Source: Archegozetes longisetosus (Eukaryota; Arthropoda; Arachnida; Sarcoptiformes; Trhypochthoniidae). From it: a stretch of DNA of 64,000 nt. The first letter of the stretch is position 1, and each line of letters starts with the position of its first letter. The notes below the pieces were generated by a model. That model saw only the letters and a list, made by a program, of their open reading frames with translations. It was not told the origin of the DNA and searched no databases. The translations under genes and the position numbers were made by a program. The stretch lies in the NCBI GenBank assembly GCA_018873245.2, contig JAEMBT020000007.1:9431129-9495128 (forward strand), read 5' to 3'. Below, one piece after another: positions 49,129-62,348 of this stretch.

Positions 49129-49140
49129 TCTCTCTTCTCT
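49071..49140. repeat. (CT)n microsatellite with TTCTC tail
   Basis: A pure CT run to 49123, then TCTTC-type units. Confidence 0.95.
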
Positions 49141-49800
49141 AAATGCTTACCAAACTATCAAATTGATGACATGGATGCTAAACATCTCAACCTTTTATGA
49201 GTGAAATTATGAGATTTTCACTTAAGTCGAATAGAAAAAGAAAAAAGTTTATAAGATTAATGTTTGATTGGTGCGTCATAGTAGTAATAGTTATGAGATT
49301 GTATTTATCTAAATATTAAGCAATCTTTTTTTGTATATATTATTAAATAAGAAGTGAAAATCTGATTTGTCGCACATTTGACGCAGATGTCAACATCAAA
49401 CTAGTTTTGTCCAAATAGACTTCAATCAATACTTTCACTGCAAATTCTAATCCAAACATTGATCTGCTCAAATAATAACTGATTAAATTTTGAGATGCCC
49501 TCCGTTGCTTTACAATAACAAAATTAAATATTATTTATTAACTTTTGCTCTCAACTGTTTTATATTTGACAAATCTAATCAGAAGATAAACTACTTTTAA
49601 TTTCGACCAACTAACTAATCAATAGTGGCTAAAATGGTTATGCTTTGTTCAAGTATATTAGTTTGAGAATATGTGTATTAAAGATAACTATTACTAATTA
49701 AGTCCTTTTAACGAGCAAAACAAGAAAGTCATAGTAGTGTCAATAGTATAATGCAATCTATTTAATATAAATAGGCATCAACTTAACCAAAAGTCAGCCA

Positions 49801-49890
49801 GTGAGTGGGAGAGAGTGAGTGAGAGTGAGAGAGAGTGAGTGAGTGAGTGAGTGAGTGAGTGAGTGAGAAAGTGAGAGAGAAGGTGAGAGA
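49801..49890. repeat. (GAGT)n / GA-rich microsatellite
   Basis: A core of nine or so GAGT units flanked by degenerate GTGA/GAGA units. Confidence 0.93.
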
Positions 49891-50099
49891 GTGAAAGAAA
49901 AGTTGGTCTCGCAATGCATAAATATCCCACGAGAGATCTTAAAGGCATGAGAACTACGTTAGTATTAGTAGTAGAAGTGTATATAAGATAGTGCACCAGT
50001 TGCTCTCATAAAACTCTCCTTTCCAATTAGTTGTGTTTTGTAGCGATGTGCCAATGGGTCTTACGTGCCTTTTCTCATTCTACTTGTTAGAAAAGTACC

Positions 50100-50290
50100 T
50101 TAAAGTACAGTCAAAGCATGGTCAAAGCACAGTCAAAACACGGTGAAACCACAGTGAAACCAACCTCACAGCTATACACAAGCTAGACTGGTGTGAGAGC
50201 ACAGTCAGAGCACGCTTACAGCTATACACGAACTAGACTCGCATGAAAGCACACTGAAAGCTATACACAAACTCACATGAACAAGAACAC
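50100..50290. repeat. Nested imperfect repeats (CACAGTCAAAG, CAGCTATACACRAACTAGACT)
   Basis: Two interleaved unit types, the second repeated three times at about 50-nt spacing. Confidence 0.7.
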
Positions 50291-50564
50291 AATGAGTGCT
50301 ATCAGAGGGAGAATAATCGACGGAGTTTTCGATCTAGAGGCAGTAGAAAAGGCAAAGTAAAAGAGAAACAAAAAGTAAGAATAGAACAAAATACACTACA
50401 ACACGTTTAGTAGTTGCACACAATCAGACACACAACAAGTCGACAAGACATAGCAGTAGATTTAGAGTTATAGTAAGATTTCGTGTAACGACAACTTTGA
50501 TCCTTTAGATGTTTTGTCGAGTCACCAGTAGAAGATTGGGGCACAAACGTTTTGTGAATGCATA

Positions 50565-50628
50565 ACTTGATCAGTGGTAGACTTGATCAGTGGCAGACTT
50601 GATCAGTAGTAGACTTGATCAGTGGCAG
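50565..50628. repeat. 16-nt tandem repeat, four copies
   Basis: Unit ACTTGATCAGTGGYAG. Each copy carries a TGATCA palindrome. Confidence 0.92.
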
Positions 50629-50638
50629 GGATGATGCG

Positions 50639-50719
50639 GTGAATATGTGAATACGTGAATACGTGAACACGTCAATATGTGAATACGTGAATACGTAAAT
50701 ATGTGAATATAAGAATATG
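50639..50719. repeat. 9-nt tandem repeat, about nine copies
   Basis: Unit GTGAATACG with variants. It directly follows the 16-nt array. Confidence 0.9.
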
Positions 50720-53430
50720 CTAATTTTTATTGCATACTTTAAATTGCCTTCGTTCCTAACTTGTCTTCCCTGTAGATCCAACTCGACCCCAACACTTCCA
50801 AGAGATAGCACTGATTTACATAAAAACCAATTTCCTCATCATAAGATACTGCCATATCATTACAATAACAAGAATCAGACTCTTATAAATCAAAGTCATA
50901 GCCTTATGTCGCACCAGTTCCTCTATAGACTTATTTGTCTCGAATTAATTTTTGAAAACTCTCATGAAGAATGACATAAAACATTATTTGTTATTTAAGA
51001 TCGTGAAAAATCTTTTCTAACACTAATACAATGAGCTGTGACGAGAAGCTAATAAAATCAAATAATTGATCCCAGAATATTCTACTCATTCAATTGCAAA
51101 TTGACTTATTCTCTTCAATCTTAGCTTATCTTTTGATTGAAACTCAAATAATTGAATATATAACTGATTCTATTATTATCTTAGTATAAATGTTATTCAA
51201 ACAAAAAGTTATTTACTCCTAAATAAATTGATACTAAGTCACTTTTCTTCAATTTGTCCGAAGTATTCGTTGCAAGACTTACGACTAGATACTAATTATT
51301 CTAATTATCACTTTTATGAGAGTATTACAAAGTTTTAAATTTAACACTCAGTTCATTAGCACGTTTTGTGTAACTATATTTTGTTATTTACTTAATTTCA
51401 ACTTTCATAATGTTTGGCCGTTTGGCAGTGAAACTCGTCAGTACTCTGTGTCTCATATTTATAAGATTATTATAACTTTTGAATCATAAGGTCTTCTCAA
51501 ATGCAAAGTTAATTATTGTCAAAGTGTATTAAAATTATTGGATTAATAAATTACGTTTAGCGCTCAATCTCAACTCTACAATATTATCAAAATTAATATT
51601 TGGAATAGGGTTGGAATGGGTTTTAGAAAGTTGTGAGAATTTATCATTGCTATTTGAATAAATGGTGTTTGGAGTGCTATTGTATGTTATCTGTAATTGA
51701 AATAACTTTAGGCCTCACTCAGTCCAATAGAGAAGGCGTTACTTTTCAGTAGTAATAGAAAAAGAAAAGTTTAAAACAAAATAAAAATAATCATCATATA
51801 CTGGAAAAACAAAGGCATTTCAAAGTGTATCTCTAGCAGAAAAGTTAATATACAGTAGTATTGCATGTGTGGAGTATACCAAAGTGTATACGTTTGTGTA
51901 TATCCTTTGCGCTGATAACTGGCTTATGTTGAAGTGGTTTCACGTCTTATATTTTGTAATACACAACCAGGTGTTGTGTTATTCCTACACTTGCCGCAAA
52001 TAAAGTGGATGATAATAAGATAAAAGTTGGAAAAGGTTGGTTTTAAAATTTATGGGATAGGAAAGGTTGAGCTGCATTTTTCATTAATGAAAAACAACGT
52101 AAGGAATATAAGGAGTACTAAAGCACAAGAGGTGTTCACTTCTCCTAATAAATGAGTTTAAATCAGTAATAGGACTTATATAAATGACTGATAAACTCTA
52201 TTCTCTAACACTACAGTATATTCTTGGTATCTTCTAATTATTATCTAATCGATCGTGCTTAAACTTATACTCCAAGCATAAACTTTCATCTTATTATTTC
52301 CGTATTTAGAATAACTTAATAACTATTAGTTTCATGTTTATTCTTCATATGTTGTTCAAAAATCTCATCGAACAATTAGAATCATATTGAATTAAAATAT
52401 AGTTGAATATGGCTAAATACATTTGAAGCAAGAGTAGATTTTACAATTTGGCAACAGTACAGAGTAATATAACTTAGAAAATATGTTTAACTCATATTTT
52501 TCCTTATTATAATCTCGTCGTATTCACGATAGTGAGAGAGTCTCGTGTAGAGTTGCTCTGCATATCTGCCAATTATATCATACAAATTGAAATTTATCTC
52601 TCAAGTTAAAAATTGTCAACAATAACGCATATATTATTAAGCAAGACATCTTTTACGAGTGAAGTAGACAAAAGTGGTTGGTATGACAATTTATGTATTA
52701 CTGCATTATGTATAAGAACGTAGTGTTCAGCGTGTATTGTCCTCTGATCAGATTGAGCTGTGCAATATGTTTGATACAAACATGATTGGTAGGCACTGCC
52801 GGCATCACCAACATTCATATTCGAGTCAACACTGTTCAGTTTGATCGACTTTTTCCGCAAGCACTGACTCAACACCAGTTCTACCATGGGCTTTATGCCA
52901 GTTCTGTGATCGACTTTACACCAGTTTTGTCATCGAGTTTATGCGACGCTTTTTTCAAATTCATTATACCATTTTTATTGTGTTGCTTTATTTTCAAACT
53001 TTTCATTCTTTCAAAAAGAAAAACTTTTCTAAACTTTTCTCTTGATCTATGTCTTTAGTATTAAGTCATACATGAAGCCATGTTTATATACATTTGTCAC
53101 GAGTTGGATCAATTCGACGCATTCTTTTGGTTGAGTGTCTTAAACGGAAGAGTATTGCAGAGCAACAGTATGTCATCATCAGTATGCAGCAGATGCATAG
53201 AAGCAGAGATCCATTTATGGAAATGCACAGCCATAACAGTCATAGCAGTTCAGTTGGCAAATGTGCACCGCTTTATACAAAGAATCCATCAGATTCTATG
53301 CACCACTTCTACATAGAATCCATCAGAACCTATCCACCAAATACTAGAAAAATGTAGTTTTCGAGCCATTTGTCAACTTTTAACATTTGCAATCAGTCAA
53401 GCCTTAATATTATGCATGCATTTTGCAGGT

Positions 53431-53505
53431 ATAGCTTTAGTTCACTATAACAACTATAGCTTTGGCTCACTATAAAAACTATAGCTCTGGCTCACTATAA
53501 ACAAC
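53431..53505. repeat. 25-nt tandem repeat, three copies
   Basis: Unit starts ATAGCTTTRGYTCACTATAA, period exactly 25. Confidence 0.9.
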
Positions 53506-53757
53506 ACTACGGCCACAGTTTTAAAAACAAGATATCTTTTACTCTTTTTTACATTTATGGCGAGGAATGCATTATTCTCTTGAGAGCCACTTTATATCAA
53601 TAATAATGGTGAATGGGGTGCTATAACGGCAAGATGTTATAGAAGAGTGTCATTTAACAATACCGCATGCATTTCTTTCCAAATCCTATTCCACGACCAA
53701 CCAAATGAAGTTGTCCAACACGTCAAATGCATACTCTATGGCCATATGAGTGTCGTA

Positions 53758-53761
<4 letters not shown>

Positions 53762-53807
<46 letters not shown>
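53762..53807. repeat. (GA)n microsatellite
   Basis: Uninterrupted; the second of two tracts with purines on the plus strand. Confidence 0.97.
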
Positions 53808-53810
<3 letters not shown>

Positions 53811-53989
53811 GCACGATAATAGTGACTGTATCCTAGCTTTTTGCCTATTTCTCATTTTCTGGATTCCCCTTTTTATCCGTTTTCTTCCAAGCCATTTAAC
53901 AATAGGCCAACACAAAAGAATGGCAATATAATAATTTTTCTGCGAACAACTTATAATAGCTTTGCATAATAAGAACAAGAATTATTACG

Positions 53990-54008
53990 ATAATAATAAT
54001 AATAATAC
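53990..54008. repeat. (TAA)n run
   Basis: Six trinucleotide units. Confidence 0.85.
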
Positions 54009-54179
54009 TAAAAATTTGCAACAAAAAACTGCAAATTTTCATCTACTAAGAAAAATAGGAGAATCGCTAAGCCTTTCACTTATTTATCTTCATATTCTTT
54101 ACAATTTGCTATTTTTCATCATTTAGACCAGTTTAAGATAAGTTTTATTTGAAATTTTTCTCAATCGGTTGGTGAGCTT

Positions 54180-54440
54180 TATTAAGCGCACTAATGAAAG
54201 GGTCAATTTAATTAACACCGACCGCATCAAATTAAGCACCTGTTATACTGTTGCCCCAACAGCTAATTAAAACTCTTGTCGCTTAAATGTAACAGAGAGT
54301 CAGCAGTCAGTCAATCAGTGAGCGACTGAGCCCCACAACTCCTCGAGTCAGTCGAGAGAACAGCGCAATGAGAGAGGGTTTAGAAAATTAAGTTTACGCA
54401 TCACAGCCGAGTAGACCAGCGTTACGATAGAGTTTATATG
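54180..54440. promoter_or_regulatory. Composition island, candidate cis-regulatory element or 5' exon
   Basis: Less AT-biased and more complex than its flanks. It holds TAAT/ATTA words (CTAATG, TTTAATTAA, GCTAATTAAA), a CACCTG E-box and a cluster of TCAGT words at about 54306-54320 like arthropod initiators. No ORF of note. Support is weak and based on sequence texture only. Confidence 0.25.
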
Positions 54441-55057
54441 ATACCAAATTCAACATTAAGCTCTAACATTCTACTAAATGTTTGATTTTCAGCAAATTTT
54501 TCTACTTATACATTAATTCAATTAATTTGAACACTGATTGTTTTGAAAATGAGCGCAAAAAATTGGCTGTAAATTACTGAGAAAGAGCCTACAAAGAGCC
54601 CAAAAAGAGCTCTAAAAACATTGGCAAACAAAAACCAATTAAATTGAGTCTTACATTAAATACTGAATAAACTTAAGCAACTATATAGTGTATACAAAGT
54701 ATTATATTAGTGGTGATAGAGCTCTGAACTGTTAACTGATAGTGTGTGAAAAGACTTTTGGATATTTGTCGCCAAACGGTTTCGTAACTAATTCTCCGCA
54801 GTCTCTCAATAGACTTATAGTGAGTCTAACAGGAGTTATAGTTTTGATAAGCAATCATGCATTCACGTCCAGCTAAGCGATTATTCTGCATCAAATATTA
54901 TTGTGCAACATGTAAGTTAGCTCCATATCAACTGACAATTCTTTCCCTTTCTTATCAGATGGTCATCAACAATAACATTCTGAATCATAGCATATTTTTT
55001 CAGCACAACTGCATTTCTGATGACACTGAATTTTTCTCTCAAACATTTGAATTTCAG

Positions 55058-55150
55058 CCTCAATTTCAAGCTGAATTGCAAGCTGAATTTGAATTTAAAG
55101 CTCAGTTTGAAGCTGAATTTGAAACTGAATTTGAAGTTGATTTTGAAGCT
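55058..55150. repeat. 12-nt minisatellite (GAATTTGAAGCT), about eight copies
   Basis: Imperfect copies of a 12-nt unit. Because the period is a multiple of three, two frames stay open, giving a Phe-Glu-Ala-Glu-type repeat and a Leu-Lys-Leu-Asn-type repeat. Confidence 0.88.
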
Positions 55151-55332
55151 AACTCTGTGTGTCAGCGGAACACATCTTTCATTGGATAAGATTAGACTAT
55201 GATAACATGCAGAAAAATGAATGATATGTAAATAAGTTTATTAAATTTAGAAAATAGAGAAGCATAAAAAGTGCAAAGTATTCATTGATTGGATGAGATG
55301 TGCAGACTTTAACTTTTATATCAAACAGCTTG

Positions 55333-55378
55333 CATCGATTCGGATTCACATCGTTTCGGATTCATATCGTTTCGGATC
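55333..55378. repeat. 17-nt tandem repeat, 2.7 copies
   Basis: Unit ATCGTTTCGGATTCACA. Confidence 0.85.
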
Positions 55379-55930
55379 ACTAAACGGGAAGTGAGTCAAC
55401 ATAAGTGAAATCTAGTTAAAGATTTACAATCTAAATTCACGCTCAGGATATTAAAACTTAACTGTCTTTTAAATTTTCATTTTATAGGAAGTCGTCAATC
55501 ATTGGCGAATATAGACTTATTGAATATTAATGCAAATTATACGTGTTTGCTATTCAACATAAGTATTGAGTCAAAAAAGAAATATTGATAAGTGGATACC
55601 AAGCTCACGAGAATATATTGATTTTCAAATTTCTAATTTACTAAACAAGTGGTGCTCGCTTTTTCCACAAAAAACACTATAATTTATTCAATATTTACTT
55701 TAAATCTCCTCCAATAAAAACAGTATACTTTGATTAAAAACTAACAATCTTTAAATTAAATTACATTCAATTTTCATATTTTGTATTTGAAATGGACTAA
55801 GTTTATTTATCATATAAACTACAATACAAATGTTAACTCTATTTGAGCGTTAAATCTACAGCCGTAGCTATTGGGGGCTATAGCCTAAATCGTTTTCTCG
55901 ATATTCAAGTGTAGATCCTCACTGAGAAAT

Positions 55931-56043
55931 GTTGGAAAACACTTTAAAACTGTATTAATTTGATGCATCAATAGGTTGCTTATTGTTAAACACTAATGAA
56001 AGGTTTGATAAGAAATTAACAGATATTTGAATGTTGATTAGCA
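55931..56043. repeat. Dispersed repeat, copy 2
   Basis: Partner of 34331-34441, same strand, about 21.6 kb apart. Confidence 0.7.
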
Positions 56044-56584
56044 GTTGGGACCGGAAATCTGATGAATTGATTTTGGACATTTATCTGTAGGTGGCAAAAA
56101 AGTTAGGTTTGCAAGCGATTAAAGTAATGCTATTGACAAAGTAATACGCGACAGTGTTCTCTAAAGCGATTGTCTCTTTAGGCTTAATTCAATACAATAA
56201 TAGTTATGATGACTTTTGTCTCATCATTCAAATAAAGCTAATAAGTATTTATTGTAATTTATTCAGTGCTGTTATCTTTTACAATATTTCTCAAACGAAC
56301 AGACGATTTCGTTTAATGTTTGATGGCATAACTACATAATAGACATACAGTATATACAAATACTTATATTATTGCAAATATGCTTTTTCTCGATCATTCT
56401 CAATGAGTTCGTGACTTTGAAAGCAAAAATTATTTCGTTTTGCTGTCATTTATTGGAGACGATTTGCAGTTGACTGACTGGCACTCTCATCATATTCGTG
56501 TTTATAATCATGCTTTTAGTACATTCTGAATTCTGCATATTGTGCATACATATATAAATATAGTACTTATAACTATTTCAATCT

Positions 56585-56592
<8 letters not shown>

Positions 56593-56664
<72 letters not shown>
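56593..56664. repeat. (CT)n microsatellite, 72 nt
   Basis: The longest uninterrupted tract in the window. Confidence 0.98.
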
Positions 56665-56666
<2 letters not shown>

Positions 56667-57085
56667 AATCAGGCTTGGAATTGTTGTTCAACGTATTGCT
56701 GATGATGATGGTTGAAGAGATCCACCCCATTGTTGCGTGTCTGTTACGATAACTGAGATAATCCAGAGCCGGTCGGGCTCTAGCCAGTGCAGAAATAAGT
56801 AGAATAACATTTTGTAACTGTGAATAGGGCTTAAAAGATGACTGAGTCAGACTTTATTTAAGAGAAAGCGTTTGATAAGCAGTGCGTTTTTAAAATATCT
56901 GCCGGGATAGGGTTCACAATCATATCAATAAGCCATAAGTTTTCATTTCATATATAGCCTAAGGTATCACTACTTTATTTCGTTTCAAATAAAAGTTTTA
57001 TCTTAACTTTTTGAAACTTTGTTGTGGTTGGGCTCGTTTTCTATTGTTGAGTATTGAAATATTTTAGTAAAGCTCATACCACACA

Positions 57086-57156
57086 ATGCTATATAAGAGT
57101 ATACTATGTTATACAAGAGTATTCTATGCTATATAAACGTATTCTGTGCCATATAC
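57086..57156. repeat. 25-nt-class tandem repeat, three copies
   Basis: Unit like ATGCTATATAAGAGTATTCT, imperfect. Confidence 0.8.
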
Positions 57157-57606
57157 CTGAGGTATAGAAACTCAATTCTCTTTATTGTGATCTGTGCTGC
57201 AGTACGTGTTTGATTAAAGCTCGATATAATGCAGTTGTATTTTTACATTTTATGCACATATGCCTTCAGCAATTTCCTCATAACAACCATTTATCATTAC
57301 AATTGTAATGCACACCAAATCGTAATAATAAAAATACTTTCAGACCCAACTTTTGTTTGTCCAATGCTTATCAACAATACTTTTATGCGATTTATATATT
57401 TTCAGGTTTAACCTGTTATTAAACAATATGATCCAATTGTTATGAAATGCGTTTAGCCAATTGTTCAGCAAAATATTATAAGAATAGAATATTGTTTTCA
57501 ACTAAGTCTTACTTCGATTGCAAAGCCATTTAAATTAGGTGCACATCACACATGGCACATGCAAAATTTCAAAGCTTATCTAAAAGTATACGTAGGTGTG
57601 TGTGCC

Positions 57607-57610
<4 letters not shown>

Positions 57611-57641
<31 letters not shown>
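57611..57641. repeat. (TG)n microsatellite
   Basis: Thirty-one bases, the only TG tract of this length. Confidence 0.97.
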
Positions 57642-57643
<2 letters not shown>

Positions 57644-58403
57644 CAGTTATTTACAATATTAAATTATGGTTTACAGCTTAAACTTTCAGAACATTGATGC
57701 CCTTGTGGCTTAAGGTTTAGAACTATTTTGATAGCAACTCGAATCAGATCTTGAGAAGTTAATCAAACAAGTGATCAGCTTTAGGAAATGAACCAGTTTT
57801 TGTGTTTAGAAACATAAAATGATTGAATGAGTATACCTGATGTTATTGATAACAGTAGAGATGAGATTGTGAATTAAGTTAAGTGGTAAAATTACATAAA
57901 AGTTAGAAAAAAGTTATATAAAATGATTAAAAAGTTGGATAAAAGTATATAAAATCGATAGGTTCCATATAGAGTCGGTGTTATGCAATTGGGCAACCAA
58001 TTTGATATTACAATGTGTTACTCACACGTGTAATATTAGTGCTCTATAATATAGACCGACATTCGCAACATTCATCATAACACTAAATTATAGACTAGAT
58101 CTAAGTATATCCAGAGATGAATGCCTGCATTTATATTTGTTCTCCGCTCAATTGTCTCTCACGACTCAACGAACAAATAACCAGTCGGTATAATGTAATG
58201 CTAGGACACAATTTATTGAATCCAGCGATTGATTTGCCAGCAAAGTTGCGAACATTTCATTTTTAATGTCATATTATATTACAAGTATGAGTGAAAAAAT
58301 CGATTTTATCTCCTTTTATCTTAATCATCAAGTATAAAAATGACAAAAACTTTAAGAGTAACAGAGGATCGGTTCAGTGATGATAATCATTACCATGTAT
58401 TCA

Positions 58404-58405
<2 letters not shown>

Positions 58406-58446
<41 letters not shown>
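58406..58446. repeat. (CT)n microsatellite
   Basis: Uninterrupted dinucleotide run. Confidence 0.97.
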
Positions 58447-58447
<1 letters not shown>

Positions 58448-61077
58448 ACAGATAAGCCGTTTTCACTCATTCTATCCTTTTTTAAAAATGATTTATAAAT
58501 GCATTCATAGCCAGTGCTGACCATCTGCGAAATCTTCGAGAGACCCTCTTCAGGAAGTTGTGGCTGACTGGCGAACGACAGGAAGTGAGGGAATTCACAT
58601 TTGATCGTATTGTTGAGCTAGGAATTGATTTGATTTTTTTGCTTTCGACTCGATTCATGGTTAATTACATATATTTGGGATGTGTTTTAAATACTTTGTC
58701 CCCATCGCTCAGATGCGTCGAGTATTAGCTGTATTCGGGAGAAATCATGGATTATTTTCAGTAATTTTATACATTATTTTTAGTAATTGTATACATTTTG
58801 TAGATTTGCAAAAGACCGTATTTGATAACTGATAAAAGGCAACACTCTAAAAATGAGTTTACTCAGGGCTCTCTTATTTTATTTTGAATTTATATTAAAT
58901 TTTGATTGTATTATTAGATCAGCGAGTAATATATACCGACAAAGAACAAAAAGGTCTTCAAATTATTGTTCAGAAAAGAAATTTCTAAAACATAGAAACA
59001 GAACAGAAACTAATACAAATACACTTGGCTTTCAATTATTAAAAATTGACTCAATATCAGGCAAATTGTAACGTGAATGGCATATAAAACTCAGCACATC
59101 TCCCACTTTGATGTTTTAAAGAGGGATCCCTTGGCTACCTCTGCCGTCTATCCAATATTTGCCACTTCTCAGAAAACACTCAGCATATTCACGAACGAAA
59201 GATCATAGTAGGCTAAGAAGTGGTGATAGATTTGCTATTGAAGTTGGGAACGTTAGTTTATTACTAGAAACCTTATACCCGGTCATGTAAACCTAATCAA
59301 AGTTGTTGGCGCATCAAACTTTTCGATCAATGTTATAATATAAGCACAACATTTGTATTGAATGTCTGATTGTGCGATCTTAAGCTATGCCAGTATTAGT
59401 GCATTACTCCCTTTGGTCATATATGTTGATATCGACTTATATATCTGTTGATAACTGGATAACCAGTTATATGCGAGGTATATATCTATGCAGTTCTATA
59501 TAAATATTACACTTCTATTGTATTCTTTCATATCTTTATGCGCGGCACACATTCTGGAAATCCTATCTGTTAATGTCAGTTTGGTCTCCAATAACATTGA
59601 GCGTCAATTCTCATATTCCAACTACGACTCAGGCAAACCCATAGGGTATCCAACTTTTGCTTCCATTTTCCCTCTGAGATTTACAAAAACTGAACTCCAT
59701 TTCTCATTATATAATACGAGGCCTACTGCTAGAGAATTAAAAAATAGACAGAAAAAAATTCCAAATTTATAGAAACCTTTCTATAACTGATGGAGTATTA
59801 GAAAGTTTTACTCAGCGATTAGTACAACAAAATCTCATCTTCTTCATAATTAGCTAATGATATAATTGAATTTCTCAATACTCACTCAAAATCCTTTAAC
59901 TCCACACTTTCAAATCAGTTATTCACTGCATTAAGAGTAAAGTGAAATTTAACTGAAACGATTAATTCATTTTTTCTTCTATCATCGTAACAGATCCTGA
60001 AGAAGTTTTGCAAATATTATTGGATCTCGAGCTTGAACTGGTTTGAGAGAAAGCAAATATAGAGAGAATTAATGGAAAGCTAATTGTTAAACATAAGTTA
60101 GGTGGAAACATTTAACTGAAGAAGTCTTGAGCGAATGTTAATTTATATAATGTTTTAAACTAAAGCAAGACTTAAAGGAGTTGGTTTAGAAATTTATGAA
60201 AACGTTTTTTGTACGCATTTTAATTAAGTTTGTTAATCCCTAGTCTACTATTTATAAATAAACTAATAATAAAGTTTGAGAAGAGTTTAATTTTTCAGAC
60301 AAAATTAATGATTGCTGGTTACACACAAGTCATTTTCACAAAAAATTAGTTCTCAAAAACATTTCTTCTCTAAACAACTTAAATTATTCAACAAATTATT
60401 TAAATTATCCAACTTCTCCCAATCAAACATTATCCTAGTATAGTTTTATTTTTTTTGTTTTTTCACTTAATTTTGAAACAAGAATGTGCCAAAAGTTGTT
60501 TATTGGATATAAAGTTTTTTGTTAAGCAGAAGAAAGGGTTTCTAATTGAATCCAACCTCACACCGTAATTATAAAGAGAAGGACTTAGCTATGAACAAAG
60601 AACATATACTGAGGATATACTGTATATTTGTTGCATAGACGGTGTGCTAGAGTACATATTTAGCTGAGACCTTTTTATTTTGATTGATCCTAACATCCAA
60701 TAAGCTCTGAATGATTGCTCCAATACATAAGAGCCCATTAAAGTAAAGGCAATTTAAATTCGAGCAGTGCTTGCATTTGTTGGGTATAAAATGTTTGACT
60801 GTATGTATTTCACATCATAATAGTCTGTATGGTTATAGCAATAGTGATGAAGCAAATATAGCTTCCGGTAAAGAGAGCACTAAAGGAAGTGAAAGATGCG
60901 GCAGTTATTGCTCAGTTTAATAGTGATGATCTGGCAGTGCGATCATCAGTGCTGAGTCAACAGCTGTGCGAGAACACTACCTTCACTTATAAGTTATGCC
61001 GAGTATTCCTTTTTTCTTTGATTGAGCCTCATCTAAAAGTATGGAGAATACTGTGTATACATTCAATGTACGTACGT

Positions 61078-61127
61078 AGAGCATACATCGAGCATACATC
61101 GAGCATACATCGAGCACACATAGGGCA
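61078..61127. repeat. 11-nt tandem repeat, about four copies
   Basis: Unit GAGCATACATC. Confidence 0.9.
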
Positions 61128-61470
61128 CTCATCCAACAGCACAACGGCAAAGGTTTGCTTGTGCAGGTGGTTCATCGCTTCAATCTTTGGTGAGTGAAGT
61201 GCTCTCTAAAGGTAAAGTCTTTCGGCATGAAAGAAGATATACTACTATTACTACTACTCGAATGATTCAATCGCAAATATTCTTCTCTTTCAGGCTTTTC
61301 TTATACTAAGAGATCAACAGGATATGATTCGAAGGGGTCTTAAGGGGTCGACAAATATTTTCTGTCAACTATTTGATGCCAACTCTTGACATGACTGAGC
61401 CGCGCGTGACTTCTGGCTAACTTTAGACTCATCTGACTATTTGTGACATAGAAGAGTGTTTATCATAAAA

Positions 61471-61509
61471 TACTAATAATAATAAATATAATATAATAAT
61501 AATAATAAT
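61471..61509. repeat. (AAT)n run
   Basis: Interrupted trinucleotide repeat. Confidence 0.85.
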
Positions 61510-62280
61510 TTGAGCAAATATTGTGGGCAACTCCCAAATTAAGCCATAAATTGAAGACGAAACAGCTGCGAGCGCACAACTCGACAATCACTACCATTAT
61601 TCAGTTGAATAGCGTTTGTATAGCACTAGTATAGCCCTTACAAAAGCCTCTTCTCCGTCTAACACCTGTGTCTGACTCGTGAGCAGAGACAGCTCTTAAG
61701 AGTATTGCGAGCCTGAGTCTACTCATTAGCGATATGAGTATTGCTAGAGTTGGACTGAGTTAAAGTGTTCAGTCTCCAGTCTAGGGGCGATCAAATTAAA
61801 ATAAGAAACTATTTAGACAATAATGAAGGAAAAGTGGCGCGAAAGTGATAGTCTTAGAAAAAATTAAGCTCAACTAAATGAGTTCATTTATTTTAATAGG
61901 GTTTCAGGCCAAATAACTTATTAACTCATAGATCTTTTCTCCTACTTTTCAAAGCACATAACACTTCTAATAGATTTTCTTTTTCCATGCCAAAAGATTA
62001 AGACACAAATTAACTTCTGTGAATAAACTTTTCATCTGTTTTCAAATTTAAGATAATAATGAACTGAAGGCAGTGCTTCAGGGAAGACTAGTTGGTATTG
62101 GATGGAAAGTTTTATGTTAGGCTCTATTATACAATCGGATATCCTTGAGGGACAATGGGATAAGACAAAAGACTAGTCCAGACAAATCACGTATGCCGGA
62201 TATTGTGAATCTCCCAAGAGCACAAAAAACCAATGACGATCTTTTCATTTCTCAGATAGCTCACTATTACCATACAAAAA

Positions 62281-62348
62281 ACACTAACTCTAACACTAAC
62301 TAAACTAACTCTAACACCATCTAAACTAACTCCAACGCCAACTAACAC
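62281..62348. repeat. CTAACTCTAACAC-type minisatellite
   Basis: Degenerate units of about 12-18 nt, similar in wording to the array at 40083-40132. Confidence 0.8.

Noticed and set aside
50766..50790. CCCTGTAGATCC matches the first part of the miR-10 family, which would suggest a Hox region.
   Set aside because: Neither the 80 nt upstream nor downstream contains a complementary arm, and the match stops after 12 nt. A chance match is the simplest reading.
53080..53357. Two overlapping ORFs, one rich in Met, His and Ser.
   Set aside because: Overlapping frames without a start context or family resemblance; treated as chance.
59449..59468. Perfect 8-bp inverted repeat (ATAACTGG/CCAGTTAT).
   Set aside because: Too short to stand out in AT-rich DNA of this length, and the pairing does not extend.
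60889..61197. 102-codon ORF on the plus strand.
   Set aside because: Its second half is the translated 11-nt repeat at 61078-61127, and the rest has no recognisable domain.
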